Part shown: positions 1-5,373 of the stretch, piece by piece
Position numbering within the stretch: position 1 is the stretch's first letter
Layout: every line of letters begins with the position of its first letter
From: Solirubrobacteraceae bacterium
GTDB taxonomy: Bacteria; Actinomycetota; Thermoleophilia; Solirubrobacterales; Solirubrobacteraceae
Length of the DNA: 8,557 nucleotides
NCBI GenBank assembly: GCA_030151725.1
Contig: JASLDD010000018.1
Location: 1-8,557, forward strand
Direction of reading: 5' to 3'
Made by a program: the position numbers and the translations under genes
The notes under the pieces: generated by a model
The model's input: only the letters and a program-made list of their open reading frames with translations
The model's database searches: none
Told to the model about the DNA's origin: nothing

Positions 1-149
1 GCCAGTGCCAACCCCAGCGCCACCGCGATGATCACAACCAACTCGACAATCGCCCCAACGGTTGATTTTGAGCCTTTTCTTCCAGTCTTCAGCGCCAGCA
101 GTCGGTTGGCCGCCAAGTTGCCAGGCGACTTCGAGGTGTTGCCAGCCAT
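1..149 (-). CDS. lepB: Probable signal peptidase I, N-terminal fragment (3' end outside window)
   Basis: Only the first 49 full codons are in the window. The protein begins MAGNTSKSPGN, has a basic stretch (residues ~16-29, with KTGRKGSK) and then a hydrophobic segment that starts VELVVIIAVALGLAL and runs to the window edge. A basic N-terminus before one membrane anchor is the usual N-terminal layout of signal peptidase I, which cleaves signal peptides on the outer face of the membrane. The catalytic Ser and Lys boxes lie outside the window, so the name rests on this anchor and on the position after trmD-rplS, where lepB is common in actinobacteria. The ATG at 149 was chosen, but the frame stays open upstream to a GTG at 194 that overlaps the rplS stop (GTGA) and would add 15 residues. 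Neither start has a strong Shine-Dalgarno. It could be another single-pass membrane protein. Confidence 0.6.
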   Translation of the reverse strand, partial: MAGNTSKSPGNLAANRLLALKTGRKGSKSTVGAIVELVVIIAVALGLAL

Positions 150-190
150 TGCGCCAGCGCCTGCGCCCTTGCGGCTCCCAGCGCTCGGGC

Positions 191-823
191 TCACGCCTGC
201 TGGTCGCCGGCGGGTGCGCCTGAATCGGCACCACCGGCATCGGAGGAGGCAGCACTCGCGTCTGCCGAGGCGGACGCATCGTCAGATGTCGTGCCATCGC
301 CGGCCTCCCCCTCCGTGGGCGCGGCTTGTTCCTGACTTGTGCTCTCTGCGGCGCTCTGTGCGCCCTCTGCTTGATCCACGCTCGCCTCAATGACCGTTTC
401 CTCGGCCGTCACTCCATCCGCGTCCGTCGCCTCGGTCGGCCCATACAGCAGACCCGGCTGGACGGCCTCCTCCGGACCGGTGTAGCGACGCTCGCGCACT
501 CTTGCGCGCTTACCCACCCGGTCGCGCAGGTAGTAGAGCTTCGCGCGGCGCACATCGCCTCGTGCAGCCAGCTCGATCCGCTCGATCTTGGGCGAGTGGA
601 CGGGGAACATGCGCTCGACCCCCACGCCAAAAGACTGCTTGCGCACCGTGAATGTCTCACGGGCGCCATGGCCCTGGCGCTTGATGACCACGCCCTCAAA
701 GACCTGCACACGGCGACGTGCGCCCTCGATGACCTGGAAGTGCACCTTCACGCGGTCGCCCGGGGAGAAGTTGGGAACGCGGCGCAACTGCGCGCGCTCG
801 ATGGTTGCGATGACGCTGCTCAT
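191..823 (-). CDS. rplS: 50S ribosomal protein bL19 with long acidic C-terminal tail
   Basis: bL19 sits at the 30S-50S interface of the ribosome. Residues 1-113 are a full L19 core: a start of the MSSVIATIERAQLRRVPNF type, then FSPGDRVKVHFQVIEG, RVQVFEGVVIKRQGHGARETFTVRK, GVGVERMFPVHSPKIERIEL and RRAKLYYLRDRVGKRARVRER. The usual family length is about 115 residues. This protein has 210: residues 114-210 are a low-complexity tail rich in Ala, Ser, Thr, Gly, Asp and Glu, with 21 acidic residues and no Lys or Arg. The ATG at 823 is chosen because it gives the canonical N-terminus; the frame is open upstream to 940 but that part has no L19 character. Directly before the ATG is a 12-nt pyrimidine run rather than a Shine-Dalgarno. 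It follows trmD after a 144-nt spacer, and its TGA overlaps a possible GTG start of the next gene. Confidence 0.96.
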   Translation of the reverse strand: MSSVIATIERAQLRRVPNFSPGDRVKVHFQVIEGARRRVQVFEGVVIKRQGHGARETFTVRKQSFGVGVERMFPVHSPKIERIELAARGDVRRAKLYYLRDRVGKRARVRERRYTGPEEAVQPGLLYGPTEATDADGVTAEETVIEASVDQAEGAQSAAESTSQEQAAPTEGEAGDGTTSDDASASADASAASSDAGGADSGAPAGDQQA

Positions 824-967
824 TAGAGAAGGGAAGCCGCGCTTTGATCGACCACTACATGCCCCGTGACGGAGCGCTCGGCCAGCGCGAGGAAGGAATG
901 GTAGCGAACCTCCGGCTCGCCACGCCTCACCAACCGACACTGAGGACCGCGGAGCGGGGAACCGCGG
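824..967 (-). promoter_or_regulatory. Structured trmD-rplS spacer, candidate rplS leader
   Basis: This 144-nt spacer is one of the two longest non-coding gaps in the window. Read on the minus strand it holds three successive potential hairpins. The first is two CCGCGG hexamers separated by 9 nt (947-967), directly after the trmD stop. The second pairs GTGGCGA with TCGCTAC (901-923; 7 bp with one G-T pair). The third pairs GCGCT with AGCGC around a 5-nt loop (874-888). A 12-nt pyrimidine tract (825-836 on the plus strand is all purine) ends one base before the rplS ATG, where a Shine-Dalgarno would be expected. L19 autoregulatory leaders are known in other bacterial phyla; whether this is one is inference. 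I could not identify a convincing -35/-10 pair here. Confidence 0.4.
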
Positions 968-1666
968 CTAAGCCTCCCTGCTCCCAGACGCGAGATGGCT
1001 GCCCCGTTCGCGACTGCGCTCGCGCCGCCACTGCTCGATGCGCTGATGGTGACCCGACAGCAACACCTCGGGCACCCGCCACCCGCGGTACTCGGCCGGA
1101 CGCGTGTAGTGGGGATACTCGGGGTGTCCTTCCAGCGCCACGCTGAAAGACTCCTCGGCCGCCGACTCCTCATGGCCGAGGGCACCCGGAAGCTTGCGCA
1201 TCACGGCGTCGCACAGAACCATCGCTGCCAGCTCACCGCCGCTGAGCACGTAGCGGCCGATCGAAACCACATCGGTGACGAAGTGCTCAAGTATGCGCTC
1301 GTCAAACCCCTCATAGCGACCGCACAACAACGTCAGCGCAGGCTCGCCGGCAAGCTCGTCCACCAGCCGGTCGTCGAGCAACCGCCCACCAGGCGCCAGG
1401 GCAACGACGCGCCGCTGCTGGCGCAGTTGCACGGGATCGACGCCGTAATGGCCCTGCAGAGCGCTGTCGAGCACGTCTACCCGCAACACCATCCCGGCAC
1501 CACCGCCGAACGGCGTGTCATCGACCTGCCTGCCGCTAAGCGGCGTGTGGTCGCGCAGGTTCACGCACTCGAGCGTCGAGCCCCTCTCCAGGACGTTGCC
1601 CACATGGCGCTGCGTGGAGAACCAGTCAAACCACTCGGGGAAGAGCGTGAACACATCGATGTTCAT
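968..1666 (-). CDS. trmD: tRNA (guanine(37)-N1)-methyltransferase TrmD
   Basis: TrmD uses S-adenosylmethionine to methylate G37 next to the anticodon of tRNAs reading CNN codons, which prevents +1 frameshifting. The 232-residue protein shows the family motifs in order: MNIDVFTLFPEWF at the start, DDTPFGGGAGMV (~49-60), LLCGRYEGFDERI (~113-125), the trefoil-knot segment SIGRYVLSGGELAAM (~135-149), DAVMRKLPGALG (~153-164, with the conserved Arg157), YPHYTRP (~184-190) and VPEVLLSG (~198-205). Length is slightly short of E. coli TrmD (~255) but normal for the family. Two departures are visible. The residue expected to be the catalytic Asp (Asp169 in E. coli, in DSF) is Glu172 here (EESF), and the usual SIGDYVL reads SIGRYVL. 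Its ATG overlaps the rimM TGA as ATGA, so translation is probably coupled to rimM. Confidence 0.97.
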   Translation of the reverse strand: MNIDVFTLFPEWFDWFSTQRHVGNVLERGSTLECVNLRDHTPLSGRQVDDTPFGGGAGMVLRVDVLDSALQGHYGVDPVQLRQQRRVVALAPGGRLLDDRLVDELAGEPALTLLCGRYEGFDERILEHFVTDVVSIGRYVLSGGELAAMVLCDAVMRKLPGALGHEESAAEESFSVALEGHPEYPHYTRPAEYRGWRVPEVLLSGHHQRIEQWRRERSRERGSHLASGSREA

Positions 1667-2205
1667 GGGGACTTCCCAGACGATGTCGCGTCCGTCGTCT
1701 CAGGCCCAGCGTTGGTGCCGCTCGTCGCGTCCACGTCGAGAAAGCCCGAGTTGACTTCGATCCGCCCCAGCGCCGGCTCGACTACACGGATGGCATCTTT
1801 TACCATCGGAACTAGCAACGGAGTGCCACCGTCCGAAGGGAGCACTTCAAGCGCCTCGCACGACGGGAGCTCGAGCAGCCGCACAACTCGCCCCAGCAGT
1901 TGCTCTCCGTCCACCACCGCACAGCCCTCCAGCTCGTGCGCCCACCATTCGCCCTCCTCCAGCTTGGGTGCCAGACGGCTGTCGACAGTCAGCTCCTGGC
2001 CACGCAGCGCTTCAGCACCCTCACGACTGTCGACCCCCTCGATCCGCACGATCGGATGCTTCTCGGTGCCCGCGCGACGCACGATCTCCGCCGTGCGGCC
2101 CGCAACGCTCACGGTGGCGCCCAGGATGAGCAGCCGGGCCCGTGGGCGCGTGACGTAGAAGCTCCCGTCCAACCCGTGCGAGCGCCCCACCCGGCCCACC
2201 CCCAT
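1663..2205 (-). CDS. rimM: Ribosome maturation factor RimM
   Basis: RimM binds the 30S head through ribosomal protein S19 and assists late 30S assembly and 16S rRNA processing. The 180-residue protein starts MGVGRVGRSHGLDGSFYV, the typical RimM N-terminal barrel motif. The PRC-barrel follows the EGEWWAHELEG segment (~84-94) and ends near LLVPMVKDAIRVVEP and the GFLDVD segment (~154-159). A Thr/Ser-rich tail of about 20 residues follows. The ATG at 2205 was chosen because it sits directly before the GRVGR motif and is preceded by AGGCGG, though only 2 nt away. The frame is open upstream to a TTG at 2268 that overlaps the khpA stop as TTGA and would add 21 charged residues, so the start is not settled. 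The gene ends in an ATGA overlap with trmD, with which it is classically cotranscribed. Confidence 0.94.
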   Translation of the reverse strand: MGVGRVGRSHGLDGSFYVTRPRARLLILGATVSVAGRTAEIVRRAGTEKHPIVRIEGVDSREGAEALRGQELTVDSRLAPKLEEGEWWAHELEGCAVVDGEQLLGRVVRLLELPSCEALEVLPSDGGTPLLVPMVKDAIRVVEPALGRIEVNSGFLDVDATSGTNAGPETTDATSSGKSP

Positions 2206-2264
2206 GGCCGCCTGGGGATCACCGCCAAGCGTGCCCGCCTCTTGCTCCTCGCCCGCCTGACCGG

Positions 2265-2513
2265 TCAATCGACGATGTCGAGGAGCACGTGGCTTCCCTC
2301 GCCGGCTGCCGCCGCTTTGACCACTGTGCGCAGGGCGTGCGCCGTGCGTCCGCCGCGACCGATCACCCGGCCGTAGTCGTCCGCCGCCACGCACAGCTCG
2401 AGCACGACCGTGCCACCGTCCTCCTCGAACTGCTCGACAGCAACCGCATCGGGGTCGTCAACGAGACCTTCAGCGAGGTACTCCAGCAGGCGCTTGGGAT
2501 TCTCGGTGGGCAT
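2265..2513 (-). CDS. khpA: KH-domain RNA-binding protein KhpA
   Basis: This 82-residue protein is a single type II KH domain. It opens NPKRLLEYLAEGLVDDPDAV, has a beta strand GGTVVLELCVA (~33-43) and carries the RNA-binding loop GRVIGRGGRTAHALRT, with GRGG at residues 52-55, ending in VLLDIVD. KhpA homologues bind RNA broadly, pair with KhpB (Jag/EloR) in Gram-positive bacteria and affect cell division and elongation; that role is taken from the family. The gene lies between rpsP and rimM, its usual place. The ATG at 2513 gives a family-like start 22 nt after the rpsP stop. No clear Shine-Dalgarno precedes it, so it may depend on coupling to rpsP. Confidence 0.93.
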   Translation of the reverse strand: MPTENPKRLLEYLAEGLVDDPDAVAVEQFEEDGGTVVLELCVAADDYGRVIGRGGRTAHALRTVVKAAAAGEGSHVLLDIVD

Positions 2514-2535
2514 CAGATCAGCGCCCGGCGGCCTG

Positions 2536-2790
2536 CTAGCCGGTCCGGGTCTCGATGCCCTGAATGCGCAACAGCTTGCGCACCGTGTCCGACGGCTGGG
2601 CTCCACGCGCAAGCCAGTTGCGCGCACGCTCCTCGTCGATCACGATCGTCGAAGGGTTGGTCTGCGCGTTGTAGTGGCCGATCGTCTCGATCACGCGACC
2701 GTCGCGCGGAGAGCGTTGGTCGGCAACGACAACACGCCACATTGGGTCCTTCTTGCCGCCCACTCGCGTGAGCCTGAGCCTGACTGCCAC
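2536..2790 (-). CDS. rpsP: 30S ribosomal protein bS16
   Basis: bS16 is an early-binding protein of the 30S body that stabilises 16S rRNA folding. The 84-residue product contains the expected VRLRLTRVGGKKDPMWRVVV start, the segment SPRDGRVIETIGHYN (~27-41) and the C-terminal helix with ERARNWLARGAQPSDTVRKL (~54-73). Length is normal. The start codon is GTG, supported by an AGAGGA ribosome-binding site a few bases upstream and by the conserved second residues AVRLRL. It opens the rpsP-khpA-rimM-trmD-rplS group and is separated from ffh by 134 nt, so it may have its own promoter as well as read-through from ffh. Confidence 0.97.
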   Translation of the reverse strand: MAVRLRLTRVGGKKDPMWRVVVADQRSPRDGRVIETIGHYNAQTNPSTIVIDEERARNWLARGAQPSDTVRKLLRIQGIETRTG

Positions 2791-2924
2791 GGTTTCCTCT
2801 CTGCTGCTGAACGAAGTCTTTGAGGCTGATTAGAGCAGCGATCCCGGAGAGGAACGCAATCTAGCCTGGCACAGAAGCTTAGACGGTGCGCCGGCTCAGC
2901 GCAGGGTGGCGCCCAAGCGGACGC
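2791..2924 (-). promoter_or_regulatory. ffh-rpsP spacer, possible operon boundary
   Basis: This 134-nt gap follows the ffh stop and is noticeably more AT-rich in its rpsP-proximal half than the rest of the window. On the minus strand that half contains the -10-like hexamers TAGATT and TCTAAT. The best upstream partner found for TCTAAT is TTGCGT, with a 19-nt spacer and only three matching -35 bases, so the call is weak. A short hairpin (TGCGC paired with GCGCA around 7 nt) lies near the ffh end, without a U-tract. A local promoter for the ribosomal-protein group is plausible by context but not demonstrated. Confidence 0.25.
2795..2800 (-). promoter_or_regulatory. rpsP ribosome-binding site
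   Basis: The minus-strand hexamer AGAGGA is followed by AACC and then the GTG start codon of rpsP. It is one of the clearest Shine-Dalgarno sites in the window and supports the GTG start. Confidence 0.7.
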
Positions 2925-4259
2925 TCAGCGGGCATTGCGCATGAGCGCGCCGATGTCGGGCATCTTGCCGCGTCCGACCTGGCGCATCACCTTGCGCATC
3001 TGGCCGAACTGCTTGACCAGTTTGTTGACCTGCTGCACGTTGGTGCCCGAGCCCCGAGCGATGCGCAGCCTGCGCGAGCCCTTGATCAGCTCGGGACGAC
3101 GACGCTCCTCCGGGGTCATCGACAGGATGATCGCCTGGATTCGATCGAGCTCGCGCTCGTCCACCTTCATGTTCTTGAGCTGCTGGCCGCCGAAGCCGGG
3201 AATCATCCCCAAAAGGCTCGTGAGGGGGCCCATTTTGCGGATCATCTTGAGCTGATCGAGGAAGTCGTCGAGGCCGAACTCGTTGCGCCTGAGCTTGCGC
3301 TCCAACTCGCGCGCGTCGGTCTCGTCGAACTGCTGCTCGGCCTTCTCGATCAGACTCATCACGTCGCCCATGCCGAGGATCCGCTGGGACATGCGGTCGG
3401 GATGGAAGCGCTCGAACTGATCGAGCTTCTCACCCGTGGAGGCGAACAGGATTGGCTTGCCCGTCACCGCCTTGACCGACAGCGCAGCGCCCCCGCGCGC
3501 ATCGCCGTCGAGCTTGCTCATGACCACCCCGTCGAACTGAACGGCCTGGGCGAAGCTCTCGGCCACATTGACAGCGTCCTGTCCCGTCATCGCATCGACG
3601 ACCAGCAGCACATTGTGGGGTTTGACCGCATCGCGGATGCGCACCAGCTCGGCCATCAGCTGCTCATCGACGTGCAGCCGCCCGCTGGTGTCCACGATCA
3701 GCACGTCCTTGCCCTCGCTCTTGGCGCGCTCAAGCGCCCAGGCGGCGATATCGACAGGATCGCGATCGGTTCCCTGCTCATAGACCTCCGCTCCTGCCTG
3801 GGCGCCGACCTTGACGAGCTGATCGACAGCCGCCGGCCGGTAGACGTCGCAGGCGGCCACCGCCACCGAGGAGGAGTGCTCGGCGTGCAGATAGCGGGCG
3901 AGCTTGGCTGTGGCGGTCGTCTTCCCCGAGCCCTGCAGTCCTGCCATCAGGATCACCGTCGGCGGACGAGGCGAGAAGCTGAGGCCCGCTGCGGCGCCTC
4001 CCATTAGCTCGGTGAGCTGCTCGTCGACGATCTTTACGACCTGGTGGCCCGGGTTGAGCTTGCCGATCACCTCCTCGCCGAGGCAGCGCTCCTTGAGGTG
4101 CGCTGTGAACTGGCGTACGACCTTGAAGTTGACGTCAGCCTCGAGCAGCGCCAGGCGGATCTCGCGCATCGCAGCATCGACGTCCTGCTCCGTAAGCGTT
4201 CCGCGCTGACGTACGTCGGTCAGCGTTCCCTGAAGTTTCTCCGCGAGCGAATCGAACAT
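2925..4259 (-). CDS. ffh: Signal recognition particle GTPase Ffh (SRP54)
   Basis: Ffh binds 4.5S RNA and hydrophobic signal sequences on ribosomes, then docks with FtsY at the membrane for cotranslational targeting. The 444-residue protein has the usual length and order. The N domain (~1-90) includes EIRLALLEADVNFKVV. The G domain has GLQGSGKTT (107-115), DVYRPAAVDQL (138-148), the G3 box DTSGR (190-194), SKLDG (248-252) and FASTGEKL (272-279). The Met-rich M domain (~325-435) has the finger-loop start GMIPGFGG and the RNA-binding RRLRIARGSGT. G3 is normally DTAGR, so Ser192 is a small departure. The ATG at 4259 gives a family-like start (MFDSLAEKLQGTL); only a weak AGGCG lies upstream. It follows the SPFH gene by 57 nt, which contain a strong hairpin. 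No 4.5S RNA gene is seen in the window. Confidence 0.97.
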   Translation of the reverse strand: MFDSLAEKLQGTLTDVRQRGTLTEQDVDAAMREIRLALLEADVNFKVVRQFTAHLKERCLGEEVIGKLNPGHQVVKIVDEQLTELMGGAAAGLSFSPRPPTVILMAGLQGSGKTTATAKLARYLHAEHSSSVAVAACDVYRPAAVDQLVKVGAQAGAEVYEQGTDRDPVDIAAWALERAKSEGKDVLIVDTSGRLHVDEQLMAELVRIRDAVKPHNVLLVVDAMTGQDAVNVAESFAQAVQFDGVVMSKLDGDARGGAALSVKAVTGKPILFASTGEKLDQFERFHPDRMSQRILGMGDVMSLIEKAEQQFDETDARELERKLRRNEFGLDDFLDQLKMIRKMGPLTSLLGMIPGFGGQQLKNMKVDERELDRIQAIILSMTPEERRRPELIKGSRRLRIARGSGTNVQQVNKLVKQFGQMRKVMRQVGRGKMPDIGALMRNAR

Positions 4260-4279
4260 GGACGCCTGATTCTCGCAGC

Positions 4280-4304
4280 CCTCGCGCCCGAGTCAGGCGC
4301 GAGG
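4280..4304 (-). other. Perfect 9-bp hairpin between SPFH gene and ffh
   Basis: On the minus strand CCTCGCGCC and GGCGCGAGG are exact inverted repeats separated by a 7-nt loop (TGACTCG). A T-G wobble can shorten the loop to 5 nt. It occupies most of the 57-nt gap, starting 12 nt after the SPFH stop and ending 20 nt before the ffh ATG. No run of T follows it, so it is not a standard intrinsic terminator. A Rho-independent-like attenuator, an RNA processing site or a 3'-end protector for the upstream message would all fit. Confidence 0.6.
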
Positions 4305-4316
4305 CGAAATCCCGCT

Positions 4317-5294
4317 CTAGCGCTCTGGCGCGGGAGGTGGCGGCAACGATGTCGGCGGTGCCGGCGGCCCATCGTCCTTGGATCCACCCGGCTCCACGCG
4401 TCGCGCCAAGGCCTCGCCAATGCCGCCGAAAGCCTGGGCGAACTCCGACGGCACAACGAACACCTTGTTCGAGTCGCCTTCAGCCAGGCTGGGCAGCATC
4501 TGCAGGTATTCGTAGCTGAGGAGCTCGCGGTCGGGTTTGCCCTCGTGGATCGCCGTGAAGACCGTGTCGATCGCCTTGGCTTCGCCTTCTGCGCGCAAGA
4601 TCGCCGCCTGGCGCTCGCCCTCGGCATCGAGCACCGCCGCCTGCTGGGCGCCCTCGGCATTGAGGACGGCAGCCTGCTTGGCGCCCTCCGCGGTCAGGAT
4701 CTGCGCCTGCTTCTCGCCTTCCGCGGTCAGGATCGCCGCGCGGCGATCACGCTCGGCGCGCATCTGCTTCTCCATCGCCGTCCTGATGTCAGCCGGCGGG
4801 TCAACCGACTTGATCTCCACGCGGTTGATCCTGATCCCCCACTTGCCGGTGGCCTCGTCGAGAACCACACGCAGCTCCGTGTTGACGTTCTCGCGGGCCG
4901 TCAACGTCGCCTCCAACGTCAGCCCACCGATCACGTTTCTCAATGTCGTGACCGTCAGCTGCTCGATCGCCTGCAGCGGGTTGGCGATTTCATAGGTTGC
5001 CGACTTGGGGTCGGTGATCGTGAAGTAGAGGACGGTCTCGATCCCCACCACCACGTTGTCTTCAGTGATGACCGACTGCGGAGCGAAGTTGACCACCTGC
5101 TCGCGCAGGTCCACCAGCGGCTTCACGCGGTCGATGAAAGGAGTCACGATCGTCAGCCCCGGCTCGAGCGTGCGGCTGTAGCGACCCAGGCGCTCCACCA
5201 CCCCGGCTCGTGCCTGGGGAATCACCCGTATCGAGCGCGCCGCAACGATCAGCGCGAACACAACAATCACAGCAATGACGATCAGAGCGGCCAT
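4317..5294 (-). CDS. SPFH/stomatin-family membrane protein (QmcA/paraslipin-like)
   Basis: SPFH proteins form large ring-shaped oligomers on the inner membrane that organise microdomains and often regulate FtsH-type proteolysis. The 325-residue protein has one N-terminal membrane anchor (1-19) followed by SIRVIPQARAGVVERLGRYS and the phrase LEPGLTIVTPFIDRV, both typical of the family. The SPFH domain runs to about residue 180. A coiled coil of five 11-residue repeats (186-240, consensus AAxLxAEGxxQ) comes next, then the conserved YEYLQMLPSLAEG (~261-273) and NKVFVVPSEF. The C-terminus is Pro-rich (PPAPPTSLPPPPAPER). The ATG at 5294 is supported by AAAGGA 10 nt upstream. It follows the NfeD gene by 79 nt, the standard partner and order (as in the mycobacterial NfeD-SPFH pair). 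The position between ftsY and ffh suggests, but does not prove, a link to membrane-protein insertion or quality control. Confidence 0.93.
   Translation of the reverse strand: MAALIVIAVIVVFALIVAARSIRVIPQARAGVVERLGRYSRTLEPGLTIVTPFIDRVKPLVDLREQVVNFAPQSVITEDNVVVGIETVLYFTITDPKSATYEIANPLQAIEQLTVTTLRNVIGGLTLEATLTARENVNTELRVVLDEATGKWGIRINRVEIKSVDPPADIRTAMEKQMRAERDRRAAILTAEGEKQAQILTAEGAKQAAVLNAEGAQQAAVLDAEGERQAAILRAEGEAKAIDTVFTAIHEGKPDRELLSYEYLQMLPSLAEGDSNKVFVVPSEFAQAFGGIGEALARRVEPGGSKDDGPPAPPTSLPPPPAPER
4575..4739 (-). repeat. Five tandem 33-bp in-frame repeats encoding 11-residue coiled-coil units
   Basis: Residues 186-240 of the SPFH protein divide exactly into AAILTAEGEKQ, AQILTAEGAKQ, AAVLNAEGAQQ, AAVLDAEGERQ and AAILRAEGEAK. 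The matching DNA is five 33-bp units that differ mostly at a few codons. An 11-residue period fits a right-handed or straight coiled coil. Similar repeats occur in other SPFH proteins; copy number may vary between strains by slippage. Confidence 0.85.
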
Positions 5295-5373
5295 GTGGCG
5301 GAATTCCTTTCTCGTGACTTGCGCAGAGCGTATCCCTATTCGAGACGCGCCTCGCGCAGCACCACCGACGAGC

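Noticed and set aside
855..860. ATG immediately followed by TAG (start-stop) in the rplS leader
   Set aside because: Start-stop elements can stall ribosomes, but no Shine-Dalgarno precedes it and a chance hexamer is likelier.
824..940. N-terminal extension of rplS to 940
   Set aside because: The 39 extra residues are Arg/Gly/Ser-rich without L19 features, and MSSVIATIERAQL at 823 is the canonical start.
995..2158. 387-codon open frame on the plus strand opposite trmD and rimM
   Set aside because: Low-complexity Ser/Arg/Pro-rich translation with no domain, lying opposite two clear genes.
2791..2924. Possible 4.5S SRP RNA gene near ffh
   Set aside because: No long hairpin with the conserved GGAA-type tetraloop domain is present in any gap; all gaps are under 150 nt and lack it.
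2886..4007. 373-codon open frame on the plus strand opposite ffh
   Set aside because: It is a His/Leu/Asp-rich reverse reading of Ffh codons with no recognisable motif.
5295..5373. Promoter or regulatory site in the NfeD-SPFH gap
   Set aside because: Only the AAAGGA ribosome-binding site and a weak GCGC-GAG-GCGC stem are visible; no credible -35/-10 pair was found.
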